Below are positions 8,301 to 16,282 of a DNA stretch of 64,000 bases, one piece after another. The notes beneath the pieces were generated by a model. It had not been told where the DNA came from and searched no databases. It saw only the letters and a program-made list of their open reading frames with translations. Position numbers and translations under genes: made by a program. The stretch's first letter is position 1, and each line of letters opens with the position of its first letter. The DNA is from Nonomuraea jiangxiensis (GTDB lineage Bacteria > Actinomycetota > Actinomycetes > Streptosporangiales > Streptosporangiaceae): contig NZ_FNDJ01000005.1 of the NCBI RefSeq assembly GCF_900099965.1, forward strand, positions 62,001 through 126,000, read 5' to 3'.

Positions 8301-8339
8301 ATGACCCTGTCCGCCGGGCAAACCGATTCCCCGCGATGA
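8301..8339 (+). CDS. Putative 12-aa leader ORF overlapping tetR start
   Basis: ATG at 8301 opens a 12-codon frame (MTLSAGQTDSPR) whose TGA (8337-8339) overlaps the tetR ATG (8336-8338) as ATGA. TAAGAT lies exactly 6 nt before the ATG, so this short ORF would be the leaderless first frame of the transcript, and tetR would be translated by coupling. It may regulate translation in response to ribosome-targeting drugs, or it may be chance; no comparative evidence is available here. Confidence 0.35.
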   Translation: MTLSAGQTDSPR

Positions 8340-8956
8340 CGTCCGAAAATCCGTCGCCGGCCCGGCGCCGCCCGGGTGGCCGTACCGGCCGCATCCGCGC
8401 GCAGGTGCTCGACGCGGTCCGCGCCGAGCTGGGGGAGCGCGGCTACGACGAGCTCACCGTGGACGCCGTCGCGGCCCGCGCGGGCGTGCACCGCGCGACG
8501 GTCTACCGGCGCTGGCGGGATGTGGGCGGCCTGCTCGCCGACGTCTTCGATGCGGCGAGCGACGACGACTGGCAGCCCCAGGACACCGGCTCCCTGCAGG
8601 GCGACCTGGCGGCTCTGAACCACGAGAGCCTGGCGGCCCTGACCGCCTCGCCGCCGATCGTCGCCGCCCTGATCGCCGCCTCGTTCCGCTCCGAGGAGGC
8701 CGCCCGCGGCGTGCGGCGGCTGTGGGAGGACCGCTACGCGCGTTGCGAGGTCATCGTGCGCCGGGCCGTGCGGCGCGGCGAGCTCCCGCCGGGCACCGAC
8801 GCGCGGCGGCTGCTCATCGCCGCCACCGCGCCGCTCTACCACCAGCTGGTGCTGCTCCGCCAGCCACCCGATCCGGCCCTTCCCGACGAGGCGGCCAGGA
8901 CCGCCGTGCTGGCCGCGTCCGCCGGCGCCTTCGCCTGCCCCCCGCCGGCCCCCTGA
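8336..8956 (+). CDS. TetR/AcrR-family transcriptional regulator
   Basis: 206 aa. The N-terminal helix-turn-helix is clear (YDELTVDAVAARAGVHRATVYRRW, about residues 34-57), followed by the alpha-helical ligand domain of the TetR_C_11-type. Start ATG 8336; no other ATG/GTG/TTG precedes it in frame. It has no Shine-Dalgarno sequence and instead overlaps the stop of a 12-codon upstream ORF. Divergent from the Vat-type acetyltransferase and OleD-like glycosyltransferase genes, it probably represses them and itself through the TTAATG-N12-CATTAA dyad. Confidence 0.9.
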   Translation: MTSENPSPARRRPGGRTGRIRAQVLDAVRAELGERGYDELTVDAVAARAGVHRATVYRRWRDVGGLLADVFDAASDDDWQPQDTGSLQGDLAALNHESLAALTASPPIVAALIAASFRSEEAARGVRRLWEDRYARCEVIVRRAVRRGELPPGTDARRLLIAATAPLYHQLVLLRQPPDPALPDEAARTAVLAASAGAFACPPPAP

Positions 8957-8974
8957 GCCCCCGGCCAGGCGCCT

Positions 8975-8998
8975 GACCGTGGGCGGCGGACGGTCTTT
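8975..8998. terminator. Candidate terminator hairpin between convergent genes
   Basis: GACCGT stem, 9-nt loop, ACGGTC stem, then TTT. It lies 19 bp after the tetR stop and before the convergent flavoprotein gene. The stem is short and the T-tract brief. Confidence 0.4.
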
Positions 8999-9026
8999 CC
9001 TGGCACGCGCCTCTCCTGCGGGCCGG

Positions 9027-10163
9027 TCAGTGGGGGCGGTCGATGGCCGGGGCGGCGAGGTGCGGGACGACGTCGGGGAAGGAGCCGTCGCCGAACAGGA
9101 CGCGCGCCGCCAGGGCACGCCCGGTACGGCCGCGCAGCACGGCGACCGCGGCCTCCGCCGCGGCGGGGGACCGGATGCCGGCGAAAGCGCGGCGCAGCAG
9201 CAACCGGCCCCGGAACCGGGCCCGCAGCGCGCCCCCGTCGTAGCGGCCGAGCACGTGCCGGTCGCCGGTGCGCAGGTAGTCGGCGGCGACCGCGGCGGCC
9301 AGTTCGGACATGCGCAGGCAGGGGTCCAGCCCGCCGGCCGTCAGCGGCGACACCGCGCCCGCCGCGTCCCCGACGAGCAGTCCTGCGGGGCAGGCCAGCC
9401 GGCGCAGCACGCCGCCGACCGGGATCGGGCCGCCCCGGCGCTCGATCGGCCCGGTCGGCGCCGCGCGGCCGGGCGCGTCCGCGGCGAAGGCGTCCAGCAG
9501 GTGGCGGATGCCGGTACGCATCGCGTGCGGGTATCCCGCGACACCGACATGCGCGTGCCGGCCGTCGTCGATCACCCATCCCAGGTATCCGGGGGCGACC
9601 CGGGGGTCCAGCACGCAGTGGAAGGCCGGGACGTCCGTGCCGGAGGCGATCGGGTGGACGAGCTCGGCGCCGACCAGCCAGCGCCGGTTGACGTCGAGGC
9701 CGAGATCGGATGCCACCCGGGAGCGGGCGCCGTCGGCGCCGACGATGAAGCGGGCCCTGACCGGTTCCGCGCCCGCCAGGTGGACGACGCCCCTCGTCGC
9801 GCCGAGGTACCGGACGCCCAGCACGACCCGCGCCCCGGCGGACTCGGCCGCGCTGCGGGCGTCCTGGTAGAGGGCGGGCATGTCGGCCACGCGGTATTCG
9901 TCCCGGTCGCTGGTGAGCCGGATCGGTGCCCGCCGCGACGGGGGATACAGCAGCACGTCCCGGATCCCGGGCCCGAGCAGGTGGCCGGGCAGGTCGAAGT
10001 CGTCGAGGGTGCGCCGTACGAAGATTCCCGTCGTACGGATACCGGCCGACAGCGACCTGCGGCGGTCGACCACCATCACGTTCAGCCCCCGCCCGGCGAG
10101 CAGGCGGGCGGTGTGCAGGCCGGCCAGGCCCGCGCCCACGACCAGTACGTCCACGGTTCGCAT
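9027..10163 (-). CDS. Geranylgeranyl reductase-family FAD flavoprotein
   Basis: 378 aa. The N-terminal Rossmann dinucleotide motif is VVGAGLAGLHTARLLAGRG (about 7-25), the central block is FIVGADGARSRVASDLGL, and the FAD-phosphate motif near residue 285 is LLVGDAAGAVSPLTAGGLDP, all in the order of geranylgeranyl reductases and related FAD hydroxylases. It should reduce or oxidise an isoprenoid or aromatic substrate, but no biosynthetic partner is adjacent. ATG at 10161-10163 has no strong ribosome-binding site. It stands alone between a convergent TetR gene and a MarR gene on the same strand. Confidence 0.85.
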   Translation of the reverse strand: MRTVDVLVVGAGLAGLHTARLLAGRGLNVMVVDRRRSLSAGIRTTGIFVRRTLDDFDLPGHLLGPGIRDVLLYPPSRRAPIRLTSDRDEYRVADMPALYQDARSAAESAGARVVLGVRYLGATRGVVHLAGAEPVRARFIVGADGARSRVASDLGLDVNRRWLVGAELVHPIASGTDVPAFHCVLDPRVAPGYLGWVIDDGRHAHVGVAGYPHAMRTGIRHLLDAFAADAPGRAAPTGPIERRGGPIPVGGVLRRLACPAGLLVGDAAGAVSPLTAGGLDPCLRMSELAAAVAADYLRTGDRHVLGRYDGGALRARFRGRLLLRRAFAGIRSPAAAEAAVAVLRGRTGRALAARVLFGDGSFPDVVPHLAAPAIDRPH

Positions 10164-10264
10164 ATCCGCCGACGGTAGAGGCGGTTCGCCGCCGATACGA
10201 CGGTCTGCACGTTATCCGTCCCCGATCTCCACAAGGCCGCCACACCTCCCGGACGAGCCGTGGG

Positions 10265-10726
10265 TCATTCCTCGGTCAGGGGGCCTTCCCCGACCATCGC
10301 GCGGAAGGTGTCGTTGGCCTGTTCGAGGGCGGTCAGCACGATGGCGCGCTGCTCCGCGCCCACCTGGCCGAGCGCCTCGTCGGCGAGCTCCGCCCAGGCC
10401 CGTTCGATGTCCGGCAGGAGCCGGTGACCGGCGTCGGTGACCACGATGCGCACCTGGCGGCGGTCGGTGGCGACCGGCTCGCGCCGGAACCAGCCGCCGC
10501 CCTCCAGCCGGGCCAGGCTGCGGGTGGCGGTCGGTTGCTCGATCCCGAGCCGGGCGGCCAGCTGGGAGACCGTCATGCCGTCGCGTTCCTGCGCCAGCAC
10601 CCACAGCAGCACGTCCTGGCCGGGATGCAGGCCGAGCGCCGCGAGCTTGCGCGCCTTGGCGGCGCGGTAGAGCTTGCTCATCTTGTTCAGCGTCCGGTTG
10701 ACGCGCATCGCCTCACTTGCGTCCAC
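10265..10726 (-). CDS. MarR-family transcriptional regulator
   Basis: 153 aa with the winged-helix core MTVSQLAARLGIEQPTATRS and the wing region (EPVATDRRQVRIVVTDAG) characteristic of MarR. The start is either GTG 10724-10726 (GGATGAGG just upstream) or ATG 10706-10708; the GTG reading is given. It is divergent from an SDR gene, and the space between contains two direct repeats of ATAGTCGGCTAT that probably serve as its operator. A redox- or phenolic-responsive role is common for such MarR-SDR pairs but is not shown. Confidence 0.88.
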   Translation of the reverse strand: MDASEAMRVNRTLNKMSKLYRAAKARKLAALGLHPGQDVLLWVLAQERDGMTVSQLAARLGIEQPTATRSLARLEGGGWFRREPVATDRRQVRIVVTDAGHRLLPDIERAWAELADEALGQVGAEQRAIVLTALEQANDTFRAMVGEGPLTEE

Positions 10727-10746
10727 GGCCTCATCCTACTATATCT

Positions 10747-10773
10747 ATAGTCGGCTATTAGATAGTCGGCTAT
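10747..10773. promoter_or_regulatory. Repeated ATAGTCGGCTAT operator between marR and SDR gene
   Basis: The 12-mer ATAGTCGGCTAT occurs at 10747-10758 and 10762-10773. Each copy is itself a partial dyad (ATAG...CTAT), in an AT-rich island within GC-rich DNA. Position between divergent marR and its likely target fits a MarR operator. Confidence 0.6.
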
Positions 10774-10789
10774 AGACAGGAGTTTGATG

Positions 10790-11548
10790 ATGGACCTCGG
10801 ACTCAACGGACGAGTCGCCCTGGTCACGGGAGCCTCCGGTGACATCGGCGGCGCGATCGCCACGGCACTGGCGCAGGAGGGAGCGCTGGTCGCCGCGGCC
10901 TGGCACAGCAACGAAGAACCGGCCCGCGCCCTCGTCGAGACGATCATCCGGACGGGCGGGAAGGCCGCCGCCGTCCGGATCGACCAGCGCGACCCGGAAT
11001 CGATCCAGGCGGCCGTCCTCCAGGTCGAGCGAGAGCTCGGCGACATCGCGGTCCTGGTCGCCAACGCCGTGTCCTGGCCGGCCCGGACACCCGAGACCTG
11101 GCAGACCCTGGCCGACGGCTTCACCGCCAACGTGGCCGGGACGCTGACCGTGATCGATGCCGCCCTGCCCGGCATGAGAGCGGCGGGATGGGGACGGGTG
11201 GTGCTGATCTCCTCGGACGTGGTCGACCAGCCGATGCCGGCAACCGCGGTCTACCCCGCCACCAAGGGCGCGCTGGAGACGGCCGCACTGGTCCTGGCCG
11301 CCCGTGAGGCCCCGTACGGGATCCTCACCAACGTCGTCAGGCCGGGCTTCACCCTGACCGAGCGGGCCCTGACCCACCCCGGGTTCGGGCAGGAGGTCGT
11401 CGACGCCGAGGCCGCCCGGACGCCGACGCGCCGCATCTGCACCCCGCAGGACGTGGCCTCCGCCGTCGCCTACCTCGGGTCGGCGGCGAACGGGCACGTC
11501 AACGGGGAGGTCCTGTCGGTCGCGGGCGGACGCCACCTCACCCGTTGA
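10790..11548 (+). CDS. SDR-family oxidoreductase
   Basis: 252 aa classical short-chain dehydrogenase: cofactor motif TGASGDIGG (about 12-20), a VANA motif in place of the usual NNAG, catalytic Ser in VVLISSD and Y-x-x-x-K in YPATKGALE, and the C-terminal substrate loop. AGGAG at 10778-10782 is spaced 7 nt from ATG 10790; ATG 10787 is an in-frame alternative. It is expected to use NAD(P)H on a carbonyl or hydroxyl; the substrate is unknown. Divergent from, and probably repressed by, the MarR protein. Confidence 0.88.
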   Translation: MDLGLNGRVALVTGASGDIGGAIATALAQEGALVAAAWHSNEEPARALVETIIRTGGKAAAVRIDQRDPESIQAAVLQVERELGDIAVLVANAVSWPARTPETWQTLADGFTANVAGTLTVIDAALPGMRAAGWGRVVLISSDVVDQPMPATAVYPATKGALETAALVLAAREAPYGILTNVVRPGFTLTERALTHPGFGQEVVDAEAARTPTRRICTPQDVASAVAYLGSAANGHVNGEVLSVAGGRHLTR

Positions 11549-11678
11549 CGGCCGTGCGGGCCGGGTCCCGCCGGGGCGGGGCTCGGCCGGCACGGTCTCT
11601 GAGGCGTGTGTCGGCCGCTTCCTGCCCACCATGGGTCATGCCGCCGGCGCCGCGCCCGGAAAGGCGCCGGCCCGGCGG

Positions 11679-12020
11679 CTACCGGACGAAGCAAAACTCG
11701 TTGCCTTCCGGGTCGGCCATGACCTGGAAGGAGCCCTGTTCGTCGGTCATCGTCGCACCGATCCGGGTGGCGCCCAGCCGCAGGGCCCGGGTGACGGCGG
11801 GCTCGATCGCGTCGACCTCGACGTCCAGGTGCAGCCGGTTCTTCACGGTCTTGCCCTCGGGGACCGGCTGGAAGGCCAGCCGCACGGATCCGGGAGGTTC
11901 GACGTGGGACCAGCCCCGGGTGCGGTCCACCGGATCGCCGCCGAGCAGGGCGGCCCAGAACCGGACCAGGGCCCGCGGCTCCCGGCAATCCACCACGATC
12001 TGGTTGAGACGGGCACGCAT
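11679..12020 (-). CDS. VOC-family (glyoxalase-like) protein
   Basis: 113 aa, the usual single-module size of actinobacterial VOC proteins. It opens with a beta strand and FWAALLGGDP, has the central RLHLDVEVDAIEPAV block and ends with the family signature MADPEGNEFCFV, with a Glu that can serve as metal ligand. Start ATG 12018-12020 lies 6 nt after TACCCT on the reverse strand, consistent with a leaderless transcript; a longer frame to 12272 is antisense to the DinB gene. Function not assignable beyond the fold. Confidence 0.82.
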   Translation of the reverse strand: MRARLNQIVVDCREPRALVRFWAALLGGDPVDRTRGWSHVEPPGSVRLAFQPVPEGKTVKNRLHLDVEVDAIEPAVTRALRLGATRIGATMTDEQGSFQVMADPEGNEFCFVR

Positions 12021-12132
12021 GACGGCAGGGTAGCGGACCCGGCTCCACCACCCCCTGTTCGCCCGGCCGGCGGCTAGGGTGATACGTCGCAGTGCTCTGT
12101 TCGCCGGCGGGCGAAAGGACCCACGTGAGCTG

Positions 12133-12615
12133 ATGGACGACGGCGAGAAGGACACCCTGCTGCTGTTCCTGGAGGCGCAGCGCGCGAGCGTGCTGGCGAT
12201 CATCGACGGCCTGGACACCGCGGCATTGACGACGACCGTCCTGCCCTCCGGATGGACCCCGCTGGGCCTCATCGAACACCTCGGTCACGCCGAACGGCAC
12301 TGGTTCCAGGAGATCGCCACCGGCTCCGCCGAACCCCTGCCCTGGTCCGACGACCCCGAGCCGCTCACCACCACGCGACCGCCGTCGACGGTGCTCGCGT
12401 TCTACCGCGCCCAGTGCGAACGCTCCAACGCCGTGCTGGCCGCCCTGCCGCTGTCGCAGCGCCCCCGGCGGCGCCACCCCGGCCCACTGGGGGAGGAGGT
12501 CACCGATCTGCGGCGGATCGTCCTGCACATGATCGAGGAGACCGCCCGCCACGCCGGCCACCTCGACGTCGTACGCGAACTACTCGACGGCAGGACCGGC
12601 CTCGGCCCCCGCTAA
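12133..12615 (+). CDS. DinB/DUF664-family protein
   Basis: 160 aa four-helix-bundle protein of the DinB/DUF664 group (relatives include thiol-dependent S-transferases). Three likely metal-binding histidines are in the family positions: GHAERHWF (about 49-56) and EETARHAGHLDVVREL near the C-terminus. Start ATG 12133 follows GTGAGC weakly. An upstream in-frame start at 12079 is less likely because the family begins at the DDGEKDTLLLFL helix. Stand-alone gene, divergent from the VOC protein; substrate unknown. Confidence 0.82.
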   Translation: MDDGEKDTLLLFLEAQRASVLAIIDGLDTAALTTTVLPSGWTPLGLIEHLGHAERHWFQEIATGSAEPLPWSDDPEPLTTTRPPSTVLAFYRAQCERSNAVLAALPLSQRPRRRHPGPLGEEVTDLRRIVLHMIEETARHAGHLDVVRELLDGRTGLGPR

Positions 12616-12616
12616 C

Positions 12617-12690
12617 CGCCCGATCCTGACGGGACAGCCGCCCGCCTGCCCCCGCCAGCCGCCCGATACCGACGAGACAGCCGCCTGCCC
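12617..12690. repeat. Imperfect ~42-bp tandem duplication
   Basis: The segment starting CCGCCCGAT at 12617 is repeated at 12659 with a few substitutions and a 4-base deletion (shared core GACAGCCGCC). It lies just after the DinB stop in a 260-bp gap without a gene. Confidence 0.6.
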
Positions 12691-12874
12691 TCACCGTGGA
12701 CCGGGCCGGAAGGCGTCCCGCCCGGCCCTGGTGCCACCTCCTCCAGGGCCCGGTGACCGGACGCGCCCGCCCCTTCCCGAGGCTCCACTATCCTTCACCG
12801 GGTGGCCGAGACCGATCCCGCACCCCGCTCCAGGACGTCGAGGCCGACCCCCCCACCTTCTTGGAGACGCCTTC

Positions 12875-13336
12875 ATGACCATGCCTGAGAGCCTGCCGAC
12901 CTGGCGCGACGCCCGCTACGACATGCCCGTCAGCCGGCAGTTGGAGCGATACGACCAGCTGGCCGCCAAGCAGGACGGCGCTCGTGCCCGCGCCCAGCTG
13001 GTGGAACGGGGCCTCTACGACCCCGCCCGGCACGGGACCGGCGACCGTCCCGCGCTCACCGCGGACGAGCAGGTCGAGCTGCTGGCGCTGGCGGAGTGCA
13101 TCGCGCGTACCGTACGCCATCCCTCCAACATCCACCACGCGATGCTGGCCGGCCTCACCTGGGCCGAGATCGCCCACGTCATCGACTCCGACGAGCTCAC
13201 CCTCCGCCGGGACTACCAGCGGTGGGCCGACGACCAGTACGACCTCCACCGCCGCTACCCCGACCGCGGCATGACCGCAGACGAGCACGCCGCGGCCACC
13301 GCCCGGGCCACGCGAGGGCACGACGGCACCCGCTGA
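12875..13336 (+). CDS. Hypothetical protein with HTH-like segment
   Basis: 153 aa. I do not recognise the family with certainty. The central part (TWAEIAHVIDSDELTLRRDYQRW) looks like the helix-turn-helix of actinobacterial sigma-like or XRE-like proteins that test for 'advancing' helices, and the C-terminus is charged. ATG 12875 has GGAG 8 nt upstream (12863-12866). The second ATG at 12881 has worse spacing. It is followed, after a possible MerR-type promoter, by the azoreductase gene on the same strand. Confidence 0.7.
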   Translation: MTMPESLPTWRDARYDMPVSRQLERYDQLAAKQDGARARAQLVERGLYDPARHGTGDRPALTADEQVELLALAECIARTVRHPSNIHHAMLAGLTWAEIAHVIDSDELTLRRDYQRWADDQYDLHRRYPDRGMTADEHAAATARATRGHDGTR

Positions 13337-13359
13337 GCGGCCCCACTCGGACCCGCCAC

Positions 13360-13390
13360 TTGAGGTTCCAGCAGGTGGAACGTGCACATT
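13360..13390 (+). promoter_or_regulatory. MerR-type promoter upstream of azoreductase gene
   Basis: TTGAGG (13360-13365), a 19-bp spacer and CACATT (13385-13390). The spacer contains the perfect dyad GTTCCA-N5-TGGAAC (13365-13381). A dyad inside an over-long spacer is the hallmark of MerR-family activation. No MerR gene is in the window. Confidence 0.45.
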
Positions 13391-13483
13391 CGAGCCCTGA
13401 GGGCCACCGGCGTCGCACCCACCACGGACGCCGGCCCCGCACGTCCGTGTCCACCGGCGTGTCCATCGGCAAAGGGAACGACC

Positions 13484-14131
13484 ATGCCCACTCTGCTCCA
13501 CATCGACTGCAGCATCCGCCAGGACGGCTCGGTGACCAGGGAGATCACCGCGATCTTCGCCGAGGAATGGCGGCGGGCCCATCCAGGCGGCACCTACGTC
13601 TACCGCGACCTGGGCAGCTCCCCGATCCCGCACGTCGACGAGGCGGCCGTGGTCGCCGGCCTGCTCGCGCCCCAGGCGTTGACCGGCGAGCAGCGCGCGG
13701 CCCGTGCCGTCTCCGAGCCGCTCATCGACGAACTCCGCCAGGCGGGCACGATCCTGCTCGGGGTCCCCATGTACAACTACTCGATCCCGTCGGCGCTCAA
13801 AGCGTGGTTCGACCGTGTCACGGTCAAGGAGCACATGATCGAGGACCCGGCGGGCGAGGGCCTGCTGACCGGCAAGCGGACGATCGTCGTGTCCGCCCAG
13901 GGCGGCTCGTACGCGCCCGGCACCCCGCACGAGCACCACGACTTCCACCGGCCCTACCTCCAGGCGCTGCTGGAGCAGATCGGCCTGGGCCGGGACGTCA
14001 CGTTCGTGCACGCGGAGATGACGCTGGCGCATTCCGTGCCCGCGCTCGCACCGTTCAGGCCGATCGCCGACGCCTCCCGCGAGGAGGCGGTCAAGGCGGT
14101 ACGCGCGCTGGCCACCGGCGCACCGGCGTAG
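13484..14131 (+). CDS. azoR: FMN-dependent NADH-azoreductase
   Basis: 215 aa flavodoxin-fold enzyme of the AzoR group (NAD(P)H:quinone/azo reductase). The FMN-phosphate loop is HIDCSIRQDGSVTREI (about 6-21) and the central signature is VPMYNYSIPSALKAWFDRV (about 89-107), followed by KRTIVVSAQGGSY. It reduces azo dyes in vitro and probably quinones in vivo. ATG 13484 has AAGGGAA 6 nt upstream. A longer frame from 13382 runs through the promoter and is not used. Transcription probably starts in the MerR-like promoter about 90 bp upstream, consistent with oxidative or quinone stress control. Confidence 0.92.
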   Translation: MPTLLHIDCSIRQDGSVTREITAIFAEEWRRAHPGGTYVYRDLGSSPIPHVDEAAVVAGLLAPQALTGEQRAARAVSEPLIDELRQAGTILLGVPMYNYSIPSALKAWFDRVTVKEHMIEDPAGEGLLTGKRTIVVSAQGGSYAPGTPHEHHDFHRPYLQALLEQIGLGRDVTFVHAEMTLAHSVPALAPFRPIADASREEAVKAVRALATGAPA

Positions 14132-14273
14132 GAGCTCCCGCCGCCCGTACACGGGTGACCGCGTGACGTTTCGGCCCTGTCATCATCCACGTGACGGGGA
14201 TGGGGCGATATAGGGTAATGACCTCCGGGGGATCTCCGGGGATGGTCCACCCCCCAACCCGAAAGCGACCACG

Positions 14274-14876
14274 ATGGGCGACACGCACCAGCAGCACCAG
14301 CCCGTTCCCCTCCACCCCGACCAGATGCGCGTGTCACATGACGAGCGCGAAGCGGTGGTGGAGCGGCTGAACACCGCGGCGGCCGAAGGACGGCTCGACT
14401 TCAGCGAACTGGAAACCCGCCTGGACCTGGCCCTGAACGCCAAGACCTACGCCGATCTGGCACCTCTCACGGCCGACCTGCCGCAGGAGGCCCCAGCCGA
14501 GCCGCTGGTCCTCAAGGGAGGCGTGAACGGCGCGTCGCGGACCGGGCACTGGCGGGTGCCCGCGCAGATCACCGTGTACGGCGGCATGGGCAGCGTCAAG
14601 CTGGACTTCACCCAGACCGAATGCCGGCTGCCCGAGATCGCGATAGAGGCGCACGGGCAGACCGGCGGTGTCACCATCGTCATCCCGGACGGGTGGGCGG
14701 CGGAGACCTCGCAGATGAGCCCGGGCCTCGGCGGCTTCCGGGACAAGACCACATCGGAGCGGCTGCCCGGGACACCGCGGATCCGCCTCGCCGGCGGTGG
14801 CGGCGCCGGGGGAGTGGTCATCCGCCACCCGAACAGCTGGGAACGCCGCCTACAACGCCGCAACCAGGAGCGCTGA
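14274..14876 (+). CDS. DUF1707 (SHOCT-like) protein with LiaF-like C-terminus
   Basis: 200 aa. The N-terminal DUF1707 block (RVSHDEREAVVERLNTAAAE then LDFSELETRLDLAL) is followed at about residue 95 by a beta-rich domain resembling the C-terminal 'cell wall-active antibiotics response' domain of LiaF (ITVYGGMGSVKLDF...). No membrane segment is present, so it is likely cytoplasmic or peripheral. Start ATG 14274 with only a weak ribosome-binding site. A TATAGGGT element lies about 60 bp upstream. The function is unknown; the domain pair hints at envelope stress. Confidence 0.85.
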   Translation: MGDTHQQHQPVPLHPDQMRVSHDEREAVVERLNTAAAEGRLDFSELETRLDLALNAKTYADLAPLTADLPQEAPAEPLVLKGGVNGASRTGHWRVPAQITVYGGMGSVKLDFTQTECRLPEIAIEAHGQTGGVTIVIPDGWAAETSQMSPGLGGFRDKTTSERLPGTPRIRLAGGGGAGGVVIRHPNSWERRLQRRNQER

Positions 14877-15157
14877 CGCCTCGGTGTGCGGCAGCCACCG
14901 TACGGCCCTTCCATACTGAAACGTCCCCGCCCCCGGCACCCTGGCGGGCCGTGCAGAAGCCCCACCCCCCGACGCCTCACGCCCCAACGCGGCCCGGCTG
15001 AGCCGCGACCACGGATCCCTCACCGCACCCGGCCCGGGTCACGCCCCCGCTGACACCCGGCCCACCCGCTCTCACCCGGCCACGTCCCGGCCCCGACGAC
15101 GGCACGGCCGCTCAGCTCACGTGCCGCAAGCGGGACAAAACAGGAAACCAGGAGCGA

Positions 15158-15601
15158 TCAGAAGCCCGCAGGCTTGTTGACCGTCCAGCTGACTCTCGCG
15201 GACGTGCGCGGGTCGGTGTACATGTAGATGACGACCCAGGGCTGCCAGTACGTCTCCAGCGTCCGGGTGGTCCACACCCCGTTGCACTCCTTGGTCTTGG
15301 GGTGGGTGTCCCCGAGCCACTCGGTGGCCAGCCTCGCGCACCAGCCGTCACCCGGCCCGCTGTCCAGCAGCTGGGCGCGGATGGTCACCCACCGGTCACC
15401 GTTGGCGGCGTTCTTGTGCCACGTCACGACACCGTTGCGTACCTTGGCCACGGCCTTGCCGTTCACGTTGAACACCTTGGGCCCGAAGGACACACTCCTG
15501 GACTCCACGGCACCGCGCGCCGCCGAAGCGGGCAGAGCCGTCGCCAGGGTGGCGGCCAGCGCGGTGGTGACGGCAAGCGCGATACCCAACGTTCTCTTCA
15601 T
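15158..15601 (-). CDS. Small secreted protein
   Basis: 147 aa. Classical Sec signal peptide (MKRTLGIALAVTTALAATLA, cleavage after ASA near residue 28). The mature part is beta-rich, with tryptophans and two cysteines that could form a disulfide. ATG 15599-15601 is well supported by GAGGAA 5 nt upstream. I do not recognise the family. It stands alone. Confidence 0.8.
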   Translation of the reverse strand: MKRTLGIALAVTTALAATLATALPASAARGAVESRSVSFGPKVFNVNGKAVAKVRNGVVTWHKNAANGDRWVTIRAQLLDSGPGDGWCARLATEWLGDTHPKTKECNGVWTTRTLETYWQPWVVIYMYTDPRTSARVSWTVNKPAGF

Positions 15602-16282
15602 GGGATTCCTCACCGAAGTGACATCAACGACGAACATTCCGCCCATCAGCATGGCTCGGCGTTCACGCCCGCGCCTTTGCGTTGCGCGCCAACAAAGCGA
15701 CTTTCCGCGCCATCCGGCGCCCCCCGAGCGCGGACCCCGGAACCACCCCCGGCCCGCGCCATGGCGTACGACGACGCCGAGAGCGCGGGATACCCCGCGT
15801 TCAGCTGCACTCCCATCGACTCCAGCGCCGAGAAGGAGGAGTGGGGCTCCTGGACCGCGACACTCACGATCTTGTGCAGCCACCCCTAGGACACTGACCC
15901 ACCAAGGCGCAGAGCCGAGGACGGGGTGTTCACGGCCGATCGGCGACACGCATCCTTCAACGCCCCGTCCCGTCACGACGCAGCACGAGAGCCCGTTCCA
16001 CCGGCCGACGCCGGACGGGCTGTGGCCGCCGGCAGGTGAGGCGCCTCGGCATAAGCGTTCCCGCGCTCGTGCACCAGGGGGATCTGTGCCCAACGGTCAG
16101 TGGATGCTCCCTGTCCCTCGGCCTTTCCCGGCGACGCCGCCACATCGTGACCTCACCTGAGCAGCATGTCTGTGGCGGCTGAACGTTCGAACGGTGGTGA
16201 CGACGCGAGCGACCACCACGATGGCCTTCCTTGGGTCTCCCGACGTCCGGCCGCGAACAGTCGCCCATGGAGATCCGGTGCC
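15602..16282. other. 680-bp region without a confident gene
   Basis: No long frame has coding character on both composition and start signal. A 42-codon frame at 15761-15889 (+) starting MAYDDAESAGYPAF and ending WTATLTILCSHP looks protein-like and could be the tail of a decayed secreted-protein gene. A perfect palindrome CGTTCGAACG lies at 16184-16193. Confidence 0.4.

Noticed and set aside
6386..8335. Plus-strand extension upstream of the tetR start
   Set aside because: Antisense to the glycosyltransferase and acetyltransferase; no start codon near the TetR domain other than 8336.
16184..16193. CGTTCGAACG palindrome as an SOS box
   Set aside because: The actinobacterial LexA box has CGAAC before GTTCG; here the halves are in the opposite order and no gene follows.
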